Of a stretch of DNA of 64,000 nt, positions 57,901-63,420 are shown piece by piece. Source of the stretch: Saccharina japonica (Eukaryota; Sar; Phaeophyceae; Laminariales; Laminariaceae); the NCBI GenBank assembly GCA_008828725.1, contig MEHQ01000823.1:180339-244338 (forward strand), written 5' to 3'. A program made the position numbers and the translations under genes. How positions within the stretch are numbered: the first letter of the stretch is position 1; each line of letters opens with the position of its first letter. Below the pieces are notes generated by a model. The model was given only the letters and a program-made list of their open reading frames with translations. It was not told where the DNA came from and searched no databases.

Positions 57901-60900
57901 GTATTCTAGCACTCGTTCCACCATCAGCCGCAACCATGCATGCACACCAGCGATCGAACGTCCGCTGCAGCAGGGCTACAGTCTGGCCCGAGCGTTGCCA
58001 TCATGACCAACCTGGCCAAGACACGGTTCAGAAGACTTGAACAAACAAAGGACAAAACCGGTATATATGGATGTGTCGATCGATACGGCGCCCCTACTTC
58101 CTTCTCCTTCGGCCCCTCCTTTTCTACCGCCTCCTCCCCTCCACGACGTTGCGGCAAAAACAGACGACACAGGAAGCGGGACCACTTGTGGCGGAGGAGC
58201 AAACGCCTGCGAAAGCTACCACGCCTCCTGAGCCCGTGTCCGACCCCCCCCCGGAGCATAACGACCTACTCGAGCAGCCTGTCCTGCTCAGAAGGTCCAC
58301 CTCCCACCCATTTGAAGGGTTGCGGATGGAGTCGGGGGCGACCCGTAAAATAGCCCTGCCACCTACACACCTGACCACGACGGAGAGCCCGGAGAGCAGC
58401 ACGAACGACGGCAGCGACGCGACGAGGTGATCGGTTTGAGTGCGGGGCTTGGTGTTGCTGTTTATTTCCTCTGTCGGGTTCGGGAGCACGCTATAGCGCG
58501 GTTCGGCGGAGGAGTGCCTGGGGCTTGTCGGCTGCGGCTGTCCTCCACCTCGCTCAAAATCTAGCTTTCATAAACATGTACGCTCAACCCTTCCAGGTAG
58601 TACATAGACTGCCGCTACGGCATGGCGGCTAGAATTGTATGTATTGCCGTGTTTGGGCCATTTGGGCGAGTGGACGACTCTTTATCTCACCCAGAGTAGA
58701 CACGTGGACATCATGTCGTGGCGCAGGCGTAGGTAACAATATTACATTGCGGTCCATACCGCGTAACCAAAAAGGCATTGAGTAATACAGCAGTAAGATT
58801 GCCGAATATTATATGCGGTACGCATCTGCTAGGTCGAGTGGCTCCGAGCCACTGACACACAAAATAGGTAATACGAGTAAACCTCCTGCCGAAGACCTCT
58901 TGCCTGTTTACAGGTATATTAAAAATAGTGATTTTTCAGCACGTATGGGAGTCTACCGATATTATGGCTGGGTGCCCCCTCGGGTGGGGCGAGCGATGCC
59001 ACCTTCCAGGGGGGGTGCCTTATTACCTGAGCCCCGAACAAGAGGGGGTCCACAACATATCACCGTGAACATGGCTTCGAAGAACGATTGGTTCGCTCAA
59101 ACCGACCCCGGTAACTATATGCCCTGGTCCTGAAACACATGTCTTCTCTTCGTTTTCGAGCATTTGAAACGGGACGTACCCTGTCGGAGTTTCCTTTCGC
59201 ACTCCAGGGTTTGCAGCAGCAGACATGACGTGTCATGGCAATGAAAACCTTAACAAGCGTGCCATAGCGGGCAGCGTGTTCCGCCCGTGTACTGGTGCTC
59301 GAGCGCGTGGTGGTTGTGGAGCAAACGGACCAATAGCAGTAGAGTCTACCCCCCCCCCCCCCCCCCGCGCCCCCAAGTAACTCCTAAGGAAGTCTTCCCC
59401 TCCAGAGGTATTCGAGGCTGTCCCTGACCCTCGCGGACAATCTTTTGGCTACGAGATAATGATACAGCAACGACCACAACATTAACCTCCAACGCCTGAC
59501 TGCGGTTTCTATCCCGCTGCGCCGTTGTCGTGCACAGCTTCCACTCTCCCAGGAACAACCTCACTCAAAACCAAACCAGTACGAGCGCTGGGGGTGGATC
59601 TCCTCCAGCAAGTGTTCCTACATCGCCCGGGAAACTGGTGTCGCGCGGGCTCGAAGACCGTCGCCATCAAGCCGCCCGCAACGAAAAACTCATCAACAGC
59701 GGCAAGAACCTCGCACCAGTCTCATATCCTTGGGGACGGTCGCCGGATTCAGCCCAACCTGGGAACGGAGGTGACGAGTCGCGTATGATGATGCTCCTCG
59801 CGGAGAGTCAGAGGACGGAGTATGATGGCTATGGTGCGCGGGGCTCCACGAAGAAGTCGGGAACTAGCCTTGTCGACACCACCCCGGTGGATAAGCTGGA
59901 TCTGGCGGTGAGTGTGGTTTACGACGCGAGCTACGATAGTTGTTTTGGAAAGAAAAAAGCGGGGACGCATGAAGTGTGTCCCCGGGTGAGGAAAAAAACA
60001 CACCGGACTGTACAGAGTAAGATATATGATTAAACGCCATGCACTCGCCTCGTGACCGATCATCGACTGCCCGGGTTAGGCAAGCCAGTGTCGTGTTTTT
60101 CACAGAGGGTAACTATTCTTCGCGCGTAGGTGCCGCTTTGATTACAGGTGAATTAACAAGTGGGTCCGTAGCACTGGGTGAGAGTCGCAGGCTGACCGCA
60201 GCAAAAAGAGACGTCACCGATCCCAAATTAGGTACGAATTGATGCGATGCCGGAATGTTAGCCGAGGAATAATACCCACTTCTTGTGAGTCGCCCCATTC
60301 TTGGAGATCCATGGAGGCGTGCTGCAACCGGGGTACCACTGTTTGGTCGTCACATGTCTGATGGTCCGGGCTTCGGAGAAGCCTGCTACGGTAGAGGTAT
60401 ATGGTATACCTTATTTTGGCGGAAACGGTTTTTCTGAATGACGGGGGGCTCCTTAACCCATTGAGAACTGAACAAACTGTCCCACACTAACTCCAAGTAG
60501 TTTACCCCCAAATTCGTGGGACCAGTTCTCAAGGGGTTGACCCAAAACTCAACAAAAACGTTCAGTCTTTTGCTGCAATGTTGTCATCCTATACTCTTAC
60601 GCCATGGGATCGTTCGTCTAATGGCACTTTTATTTTCCTCCAAAATCGGTTTTTGGGTGACTTACTTTTTGTATCCAGTATATGACTCACTATTAGTATA
60701 TAGCTCCCTAAGTGAGGAGCCCCAGAAAAACACACACACACGGTGCCCCCCTCTACCGCAAGGTTTTCCCTGAGCCCAATACCGCTGTGAGGTCCATGCT
60801 ACGGCAGAGGTGCACAATTTTTGCCTTCGAAGGGCGGTCACTTAAGGAGCTCTGCACCCCACCCAAAAACTCGTTTTGGCGGGGAACACAAGTGTGTTAT

Positions 60901-63420
60901 ATACGTACCGGATGAAAACGCCCCATGGCTTGAGTATACAACGAAAATTGTGCAACACGAGAATGAAGGTCCGACACTTTTGAGTTAGGCCGCCCTATCA
61001 TTCAGAAAACTCTTCAGCCAAAAAAAGGTATACCTCTGACGCATGCTACGATAGAGGTGCACCATGAATTTTCTGAGCTCCTCACTTGAGGAGCTCCATA
61101 CCCCACCGAAAAAATGTTTTTGGAGGAAAAATACAAGTGCTGCCGGATGAGAAATATCATGAGCGAAGTATACTCTGAAACATATTTCGTCACAAAAATG
61201 AAAGTCCGACGAATTTGGGTTAAGGAGTCCGGTCGTTCGGAAAACGATTCATCCAAAAAAAGGTACACCTCTACCGTATCACGCGTCCTCTACCTCTATC
61301 GTAGCACGGGACCCGTCGCCTACCGGAAGGCACATACTTTGGGGTGCAGGAGTGCCGGCAGTACACAATAAGCCCGGTCGAGTAGTGCCGGGTTGCCCGA
61401 TATACATATATTGCCCGTGGAATCGGTTTGTTTCGCAGATGTTGGCATTGACGGGTGTGGCAGTGCGCGGTGTAGCGCCTCTTTGCGCTCTATAGTATAC
61501 AGTCCCGGGTTTTTTCGGCTCGCGCATACCGGCACCGCAGGGGGGAGCACTACTGCTGCCGTAGGTTGCAGTAGCTTGGTGCTCGACACTAATCAGTGGC
61601 GAGTCTCGCCGAAAGTGCTACCTACGCGTCTGGAATACCACACGTATGTGTTTTTTTTCGGTATTATTGGGGATGCACGTGTGTACCTGGTAGGCGTTCG
61701 GGGTTGCTCATCGGGTCGGGCTATCATCAGCACTTCTCAAATTCCGTTTTTTTCTGGTAAGGAATATTAGAGCTCCTCGTCAACAAGTGAGGAGTTCCGG
61801 AACGAACATCGTGCTACAGTTCCTCTACAGTGGAAGGCGTCCACACCCCACCCGAACCACACCCTTCGAAGACGCTGGTTGTTTTTATGAAACCCTGACG
61901 CATGCTACGGTAGAGGTGCGCCACCATGGTTTTTCCTTCTCAGGGTGGTCACTTATTAAGGAGCTCTATACCCCGCTCAAAAAATGATTTTGGAGGCAAC
62001 ACAAAGCGCTGCCTGATGAACAAGCCCATAGCCTAACGATACAACGAAATCATTGGAAAATAACAAAATAGAATTCCGACGATTTTGATTAAAAAGACCC
62101 GTCAATCCCAAGCGTTTCGGCCGAAAAGTGCCGCCTCTTTCGTAGCACGCGTCGCCATGTAAAGCGTAATTCCTGAACTTGTTGAGAATCCTGACTCCTC
62201 ACTTGCCCAGGCCGAATGAAACAAATTTAAGCAAGATAGGTACACAGCGATAATTAGGAGTATAAGCTCGGTGGCCAAATTTTCTACGAGGCCCATTGGA
62301 TAGTTTCTCACCCATGGAGCGCCGACATCCAGAAAGCCTTTAGCCTACAAGCGCTACCTCCTTGAACAACTGTTAGGCACCAGGCGCATGCTACGATAGA
62401 TGTGCATCAGACGCGTGCTACGGTAGAGGTAGCACTTTTCGGCTCAATCGTTTTCTGATCGATTGGGCTCCTTAACCAAAACTCGTCGTTTTTTCGTTTT
62501 TGTGGCGAATAATGTTTCAGGGTATACTTCGGTCATGAGATTTCTCATCCGGCAGCACTTTTTTTTTCCTCCAAAATCATTTTTCGGGTGAGGTATGACG
62601 CTCCTTAAGTAAGGAGCTCAGAAAAAACATGGTGCACCTCTATCGTAGCATGCGTCGGAGCTCAGAAAAAAACATGGTGCACCTCTATCGTAGCATGCGT
62701 CATCAACCATTGTTTTCTCGGAGCTTCTCACCTGAGGAGCTCCACACTATTAGTAAGTCAAAAATGGGTTATGGAGGAAAATAAAAGTGGTACCCGGCGA
62801 GCAATGCCATGGTTGAAGGTGACGCGTGGTACGATAGAGACACGTAGCACGTTTTGGTTGAAACTGTTTCTGATGGAAGGAGCTCGTCTAGCCCAAGTCG
62901 TCGGGTTCCACGTCTTGTATTGGGGTACATTTCATCATGCTGTGCTCAGGCCAGATTTGATTGGTCATCGGTTAGCTCCCCCCCCCCCCCGCCCCGCCAA
63001 AAACAGTTTTTGACTTTTTACTATTAATAGTACACAGCTTCTCAGGTGAGGAGCTTCAGAAGCCACATGGTACACCTCTACGACGAAAACGAAAGTACTA
63101 CGATCTTGGGTTAAGGAGCCCGGTCGTTCATAAAATGCTCCAGCCGAAACGTGCCACCTCTATCGTAGCACGCGTGTATAAGGGGTCACCCCTCTAAGGC
63201 AAACACGGATTATCATCATCCCCTTTCCCTCACCAACTTCGCTTGCGATGCGATACGCCGTGCGTCAAACGACCTCTCAGGGGCTCCTCAACATTCTCGA
63301 CGGAGTCGTTGACACCCCTGGGCGCATCGTGATCATGACCACCAACCACCCCGAAGATTTGGACGCCGCGCTGATCCGGCCCGGGCGGATCGACAAGAAA
63401 GTCTACCTGGGCCACATGAG
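34952..63420 (+). CDS. BCS1-like AAA ATPase, 11 exons in window, 3' end off window
   Basis: Joined exons: 34952-35128, 42107-42199, 43255-43356, 49710-49811, 52788-52993, 54075-54178, 55706-55857, 57411-57587, 58164-58426, 59553-59907, 63281-63420 (1,871 nt, at least 623 residues). All phases agree and all introns are GT-AG. Seen: a hydrophobic segment at residues 8-24, a BCS1-type N-terminal region to about 260, Walker [10 protein letters not shown] (279-287), Walker [10 protein letters not shown] (340-348), a low-complexity insert (about 352-577), then [14 protein letters not shown], sensor-1 Asn in TTNHPEDLD and arginine fingers in [11 protein letters not shown]. Known: BCS1 is an inner-mitochondrial-membrane AAA ATPase that inserts the Rieske Fe-S protein into complex III. 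BCS1-like relatives in algae may do other work, so membrane ATPase is firm and the substrate is inference. The frame is intact. An acceptor at 34942 implies an upstream, perhaps untranslated, exon. Confidence 0.9.
35318..35577 (+). mobile_element. GCGTGCTACG-family MITE, copy 1
   Basis: Starts GACGCGTGCTACGGTAGATG and ends CTCTATCGTAGCATGCCTC. This ~255-bp family has TIRs of about 25 bp, an internal GGGCTCCTTAACCCAAATTC block and a GAGCTCCTNACTTAAGGAGC-type palindrome. No coding sequence. Superfamily not assigned because no clean target duplication is visible. Confidence 0.85.
35578..36005 (-). mobile_element. GCGTGCTACG-family MITE, copy 2, interrupted
   Basis: Inverse-oriented copy directly abutting copy 1. 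Two small piggyBac-like MITEs lie inside it at its TTAA (35761-35939). Confidence 0.75.
35761..35939. mobile_element. two adjoining piggyBac-like mini-MITEs at TTAA
   Basis: 35761 onward starts CCCATACATAACTG after TTAA. A second unit, 35841-35939, runs CCCTTTTAGGACTGGAGTCC to GAGGTTTAGGGG between TTAA at 35837-35840 and 35940-35943. CCC termini plus TTAA duplications are the piggyBac signature. The second seems to have entered the end of the first. Confidence 0.8.
36375..36622 (-). mobile_element. tRNA-derived SINE, copy 1
   Basis: On the minus strand TGGTCTAGTGG (A-box, perfect) is followed by GTGCGAATC (near B-box), then a body ending in a (GA)n tail at 36300-36345. Sequence in the next block (36933-37180) repeats it, probably the same locus twice. 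Confidence 0.72.
36933..37180 (-). mobile_element. tRNA-derived SINE, copy 1 repeated
   Basis: Second appearance of the SINE within the duplicated block. Its 3' part keeps GTGACCCCGAATCTCGGTTA, matching the SINE at 63.66 kb. Confidence 0.7.
37221..39431. mobile_element. 2.2-kb foldback (MULE-like), perfect 9-bp TSD
   Basis: The termini GGAGAGTCATAAATGTGCCC and inverse GGGCACATTTATCACTCTCC are flanked by the direct repeat TTCCAAGTA at 37212-37220 and 39432-39440. Each arm has GC-rich ends (GCCCCCGGGGGCACTTTAGC) and two to three ~240-bp internal units (CACCACGAGCGAT-ACGACGATCGTA, TTCTCGCTCGATATACAGAC). Arm order inverts near 37950. Long modular arms and a 9-bp duplication suggest a Mutator-type foldback. 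No transposase. A TA-flanked foldback is nested in the right half. Confidence 0.85.
38119..38931. mobile_element. TA-flanked foldback nested in the 2.2-kb foldback
   Basis: 813 bp, TIR CAGGGGTCCGCACCTGAGAT and inverse, flanked by TA at 38117-38118 and 38932-38933: Tc1/mariner-type. Arms share sequence with the 23.84-kb element. The right arm carries an extra partial copy of the arm core (TTGCATGATGATCGT appears twice), so the arms are unequal. Confidence 0.87.
39441..40484. other. intron 1, no feature seen
   Basis: Unique-looking intron sequence with C-rich patches. 39975-40020 has a scrap (GAGCCCCTCACACGAGGAGC) like the palindromic part of the GCGTGCTACG family. Confidence 0.45.
40485..40612. 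repeat. ATCATACAG minisatellite
   Basis: About a dozen 9-10 bp units (ATCATACAG with GTCATACAG and ATACTACAG variants). No spacers of constant length, so not a CRISPR-like array. Confidence 0.9.
41008..41292 (+). mobile_element. GCGTGCTACG-family MITE, copy 3 (diverged)
   Basis: Begins GGCATGCTGCGGTTGAGGTA and ends GGTGCACCTCTGCCGTTGTT. The interior carries two long C runs (41154-41174 and 41180-41192). Confidence 0.65.
41306..41420. mobile_element. Tc1/mariner-type MITE, copy in intron 1
   Basis: TIR TGACGGAGAACCATA and inverse GTATGGTCCTCCGTGA, with flanking TA on both sides. Same family as the 23.0-kb pair, slightly longer. Confidence 0.82.
41865..41905 (+). mobile_element. non-LTR retroelement 3' end, short diverged copy
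   Basis: GCTCATGTTGTGCACTGTCG and AAAGGCAAACCTGATG resemble the 3' block of the 15.1/30.0-kb copies. Followed by a CCAACCCACC-rich low-complexity stretch. Confidence 0.4.
42107..42199 (+). CDS. BCS1-like exon 2
   Basis: Between GTGCAG and donor GTGCGA, phase 0 to 0, 31 codons. Encodes [15 protein letters not shown], the BCS1 N-domain motif often seen as NNILQKAI-LY. Isolated between 7 kb and 1 kb introns, it is recognisable by motif and phase only. Confidence 0.85.
42514..42796 (+). mobile_element. GCGTGCTACG-family MITE, copy 4 (intron 2)
   Basis: Starts GGCGCGTGCTACGATAGAGG. The interior has GGTCCTTAACCCAAAATGGT and a G12 run; the end GGTGCCCCCCTACCTTAG is diverged. Confidence 0.72.
43255..43356 (+). 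CDS. BCS1-like exon 3
   Basis: Acceptor CCGCAG, donor GTGGTA (GTATGA three bases on is an alternative), phase 0 to 0, 34 codons. Encodes [18 protein letters not shown], the expected next N-domain segment. The donor choice changes the product by one valine. Confidence 0.78.
43360..44171. other. intron 3 start, no gene; 37-bp duplication
   Basis: Only a small direct repeat at about 43975-44045 (GACTAAAAAACGACAA twice) stands out. Confidence 0.5.
44172..44636 (-). mobile_element. GCGTGCTACG-family MITE, copy 5, with nested palindromic MITE
   Basis: Starts GACGCATGCTACGATAGAGG and ends CTCTACCGTAGCACGCGTC. It is split at its central palindrome by the element at 44223-44435. Confidence 0.82.
44223..44435. 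mobile_element. 213-bp palindromic MITE, superfamily unknown
   Basis: Ends AAGGGCTCGTATTAACGA and inverse GTTAATATGAGCCCTT. Inner arms of about 75 bp (GCTTTTCATTGGTCAACACA against TGTGTTGACCAATGAAAAGC) fold over a ~20-bp loop. Confidence 0.82.
44637..44965 (-). mobile_element. GCGTGCTACG-family MITE, copy 6, with piggyBac-like insert
   Basis: Inverse copy abutting copy 5. 44799-44882 is a piggyBac-like mini-MITE (CCCCTTAAGAACTG to CAGTTCTGAATGGG) between TTAG and TTGA, decayed forms of TTAA. Confidence 0.78.
45053..45307 (-). mobile_element. GCGTGCTACG-family MITE, copy 7, complete
   Basis: GACGCATGCTACAATAATAG to CTCTACCGCAGCACGCATC, with all internal blocks in order, including GAATTTGGGTTAAGGAGCCC. 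Confidence 0.88.
45308..45940 (-). mobile_element. GCGTGCTACG-family MITE, copy 8, split by a solo LTR
   Basis: Left part 45308-45465 and right part 45856-45940 form one MITE, interrupted by the LTR at 45466-45855. Confidence 0.82.
45466..45855. mobile_element. solo LTR, 390 bp, with perfect 5-bp TSD
   Basis: Starts TGTTTGTATACG, ends ATCAAGCA (TG...CA), and is flanked by AAGGT at 45461-45465 and 45856-45860. The host MITE sequence GCGAAGGTCCGA resumes exactly after it. A TATATA box lies near 45677. Class I LTR element, Copia or Gypsy undecided, reduced to one LTR; target duplication undamaged, so not very old. Confidence 0.88.
46228..46268 (-). mobile_element. non-LTR retroelement 3' end, short inverse copy
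   Basis: Minus strand reads CGCACATTGTCATATGGCAA, matching GCACATTGTCGGATGGCAA of the other copies. Confidence 0.45.
46748..46890 (-). mobile_element. GCGTGCTACG-family MITE, copy 9, truncated
   Basis: GACGCAAGCTACGATAGAGT followed by family interior up to TGATTTTGGACTGG. The other half is lost. Confidence 0.6.
47142..47397 (+). mobile_element. GCGTGCTACG-family MITE, copy 10, complete
   Basis: GGACGCGTGCTACGGTAGAG to CTATCGTAGCATGCGTC. Nearly identical through long stretches to the copy at 62409-62654, so these two are young. Confidence 0.88.
47398..47532 (-). mobile_element. GCGTGCTACG-family MITE, copy 11, partial
   Basis: Only the GAGTTGGGGTCAAGGAGTCC half and the terminal CTACGAGTACGTACCTCT survive, abutting copy 10. 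Confidence 0.6.
47540..48005. other. intron 3, no feature seen
   Basis: No repeat or exon-like segment recognised. Confidence 0.5.
48006..48140. repeat. 27-bp tandem, five units (9-residue period)
   Basis: Units start AGGCGCTGTCC, AGGTGCCGCCC, AGGTGCTGCCC, AGGTACTACCC and AGGCGCTCTAC at exact 27-bp steps. In one + frame they read as R-x-x-P-x-K-A repeats ([18 protein letters not shown]). The exact 3n spacing keeps frame, but a stop follows soon after and no gene context exists. Confidence 0.85.
48141..49064. other. intron 3, no gene seen
   Basis: Contains C-rich runs at 48822-48840. No exon or mobile element boundary is supported. Confidence 0.45.
49073..49346. mobile_element. hAT-type MITE, 274 bp
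   Basis: TIR TAGCGCTGGGCACTG and inverse CAGTGCCCAGCCCTA, the hAT-like terminus. Flanked by CAAATGCA (49065-49072) and CAAATACA (49347-49354), an 8-bp duplication with one change. The interior is rich in CAGTATACTG motifs. Lies 363 bp before exon 4. Confidence 0.88.
49710..49811 (+). CDS. BCS1-like exon 4
   Basis: Acceptor ATGAAG, donor GTCCGT, phase 0 to 0, 34 codons. Encodes [20 protein letters not shown] then VESAIFF, the conserved EQLK-Y-VT--PP---WVEVE block of stramenopile BCS1-like N domains. The acceptor is weak in pyrimidines, so the first few residues are less sure. Confidence 0.85.
49960..50020 (-). mobile_element. SINE 3' fragment
   Basis: GTCGTAACTCAGATCCGGGG matches the 3' body of the SINE at 63.66 kb; a GA-rich tail follows on the minus strand. 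The tRNA head is missing. Confidence 0.6.
50644..51426 (-). other. 260-codon minus open frame in intron 4, unassigned
   Basis: Long for chance, but part of it crosses a short internal repeat (CACCACACTGTAAAGAGGCG, also near 52015). Its product shows no recognisable domain, and neither end has convincing splice sites. Could be a decayed transposon gene. Kept as an unexplained frame. Confidence 0.2.
51378..51631 (+). mobile_element. GCGTGCTACG-family MITE, copy 12
   Basis: GACGCGTGCTACGATAGAGG to CCTCGGTCGTGGCATGCCTC. A MULE-like element was inserted at its right end. Confidence 0.75.
51634..51957. mobile_element. MULE-like element with TTAGGG-type core
   Basis: TIRs of about 45 bp (GACGCGCCCTATGTGCAGGA against inverse GGCGCGCCCTATGTGCAGGA). 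Flanks TGCCTCGTA and TGCATCGTG form a 9-bp duplication with two changes. The core at 51808-51860 is GGGTTAGGGTTAGGG-type telomere-like sequence, interstitial rather than a chromosome end. Confidence 0.75.
52590..52680 (+). mobile_element. non-LTR retroelement 3' end, diverged copy
   Basis: GATTGAAGCTCATGCTGCAC and GTTGTCAGATGGAAAGGGTA match the 3' block of the family. Lies about 110 bp before exon 5. Confidence 0.6.
52788..52993 (+). CDS. BCS1-like exon 5
   Basis: A 17-C homopolymer and further C-rich tract end in ACTCAG. Donor GTGGGA; phase 0 in, phase 2 out. Encodes [39 protein letters not shown] and a short variable tail. The phase-2 end matches exon 6 exactly, supporting this donor. Confidence 0.88.
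53250..53345. mobile_element. Tc1/mariner-type MITE, decayed copy
   Basis: TTACGGGGGACAATAGTAAA at the left and interior GTGTGCACCGTAGATC. The right terminus is lost. Confidence 0.65.
53488..53742 (-). mobile_element. GCGTGCTACG-family MITE, copy 13 (diverged)
   Basis: GGCGCATGGTACGGTGACAG to CTACCGTAGCACTTGTCGC, with GATTTGGCTTGAGGAGCCCA inside. Confidence 0.68.
53786..54090. repeat. 151-bp tandem duplication copying the exon 6 acceptor
   Basis: Copies start TGACATCCCGCGGCTTATTC at 53786 and 53937. Copy 2 contains the used acceptor GAATCAG|CTACACGCGTTTC. Copy 1 contains GAACCAG|CTACTACAAGCGTTT, a second acceptor with in-frame codons YYKRF. Copy 1 therefore offers a decoy 3' splice site 151 bp upstream. 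Confidence 0.87.
54075..54178 (+). CDS. BCS1-like exon 6
   Basis: Acceptor AATCAG, donor GTGAGA; enters in phase 2, leaves in phase 1. Encodes [20 protein letters not shown] then [15 protein letters not shown], the linker into the AAA domain. Its acceptor lies inside the second copy of a 151-bp duplication. Confidence 0.9.
54505..54773 (+). mobile_element. GCGTGCTACG-family MITE, copy 14
   Basis: Family interior (CTTCTCAACCCAAAATCGTC, GAGCTCCTCAAGCGAGGAGC) ending GACCGTAGCATGCGTC. The left terminus is eroded. Confidence 0.68.
54875..55138 (-). mobile_element. GCGTGCTACG-family MITE, copy 15
   Basis: GGCGCCGAGCTACGGTCGAG to CTATCGTAGCACGCGTC, opposite to its neighbour copy 14. Confidence 0.75.
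55140..55705. other. rest of intron 6, no feature seen
   Basis: CT-rich towards the exon 7 acceptor. No repeat recognised. Confidence 0.5.
55706..55857 (+). CDS. BCS1-like exon 7 (Walker A)
   Basis: Acceptor GATAG, donor GTGACG; phase 1 in, 0 out. Encodes [20 protein letters not shown], the ATP-binding P-loop, then [11 protein letters not shown]. All Walker A residues are present. Confidence 0.95.
55858..57410. other. intron 7, only fragments
   Basis: A MITE scrap (TGCTACGATAGAGGTGGGAC) at about 56370 and the small inverted motif GCCGCCACC...AGGCAGGC at about 56255. Otherwise unique-looking. Confidence 0.5.
57411..57587 (+). CDS. BCS1-like exon 8 (Walker B)
   Basis: A T-rich tract then TGTAG; donor GTAACT; phase 0 to 0, 59 codons. 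Encodes [13 protein letters not shown] and [19 protein letters not shown], the Walker B segment in the MEDVD form usual for BCS1 relatives. Confidence 0.95.
57588..58163. other. intron 8, no feature seen
   Basis: The shortest intron of the gene; CT-rich before exon 9. Confidence 0.55.
58164..58426 (+). CDS. BCS1-like exon 9 (low-complexity insert, part 1)
   Basis: Acceptor AAACAG after a CT-rich tract, donor GTGATC, phase 0 in, 2 out. Encodes a Pro/Thr/Glu/Ser-rich segment ([20 protein letters not shown]), probably disordered. It is called by the open frame and by phase match with exons 8 and 10 rather than by motif. Confidence 0.75.
58427..59552. other. intron 9, C-homopolymer only
   Basis: A run of about 17 C at 59350-59366. 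No mobile element recognised. Confidence 0.5.
59553..59907 (+). CDS. BCS1-like exon 10 (low-complexity insert, part 2)
   Basis: Acceptor CTCCCAG at 59552; an in-phase alternative (CCAG at 59579) would drop nine residues. Donor GTGAGT, phase 2 in, 0 out. Ends [11 protein letters not shown], the conserved sequence just before the second half of the AAA domain, which fixes its 3' boundary. Confidence 0.82.
59908..60382. other. intron 10 start, no feature seen
   Basis: Begins with a consensus donor GTGAGTG. No repeat is recognised before the first MITE. Confidence 0.5.
60383..60765 (+). mobile_element. GCGTGCTACG-family MITE, copy 16, with piggyBac-like insert
   Basis: CCTGCTACGGTAGAGGTATA to CCCCTCTACCGCAAGG, interrupted at its TTAA by the mini-MITE at 60457-60536. 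Confidence 0.78.
60457..60536. mobile_element. piggyBac-like mini-MITE, 80 bp, best copy
   Basis: CCCATTGAGAACTG to CAGTTCTCAAGGGG, flanked by TTAA (60453-60456) and TTGA (60537-60540). The host MITE continues on both sides (CTCCTTAA...CCCAAAACTC). CCC ends and TTAA are the piggyBac hallmarks. Confidence 0.85.
60786..61036 (-). mobile_element. GCGTGCTACG-family MITE, copy 17
   Basis: GGTCCATGCTACGGCAGAGG to AAGGTATACCTCT, directly joined to copy 18. Confidence 0.75.
61037..61288 (-). mobile_element. GCGTGCTACG-family MITE, copy 18, complete
   Basis: GACGCATGCTACGATAGAGG to CTCTACCGTATCACGCGTC, close to copy 7 in sequence. Confidence 0.87.
61290..61892. other. intron 10, no gene; MITE scrap
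   Basis: A palindrome scrap of the MITE family at 61768-61800 (GAGCTCCTCGTCAACAAGTG). Otherwise unrecognised. Confidence 0.45.
61893..62153 (-). mobile_element. GCGTGCTACG-family MITE, copy 19
   Basis: TGACGCATGCTACGGTAGAG to CCTCTTTCGTAGCACGCGTC. Confidence 0.82.
62409..62654 (+). mobile_element. GCGTGCTACG-family MITE, copy 20, complete, terminal tandem
   Basis: GACGCGTGCTACGGTAGAGG to CTATCGTAGCATGCGTC. The last ~47 bp (GGAGCTCAGAAAAAACATGG onward) are repeated once more to 62701. A head fragment of another copy lies just before, at 62385-62402. Confidence 0.85.
62697..63175 (-). mobile_element. GCGTGCTACG-family MITE, copy 21, with another copy nested in it
   Basis: The inverse copy is split at about 62822 by a + strand copy (GACGCGTGGTACGATAGAGA to TGGTACACCTCTACGACG, about 62822-63081) and resumes with GAAAGTACTACGATCTTGGG to CTATCGTAGCACGCGTG. 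Confidence 0.75.
63281..63420 (+). CDS. BCS1-like exon 11 (sensor 1, arginine fingers)
   Basis: Acceptor CTCTCAG, phase 0. Encodes [35 protein letters not shown] and [11 protein letters not shown]. Donor GTGGGG gives phase 2, and the gene continues past 64,000. Without splicing the frame would stop at 63479-63481, cutting off the AAA lid. Confidence 0.92.
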
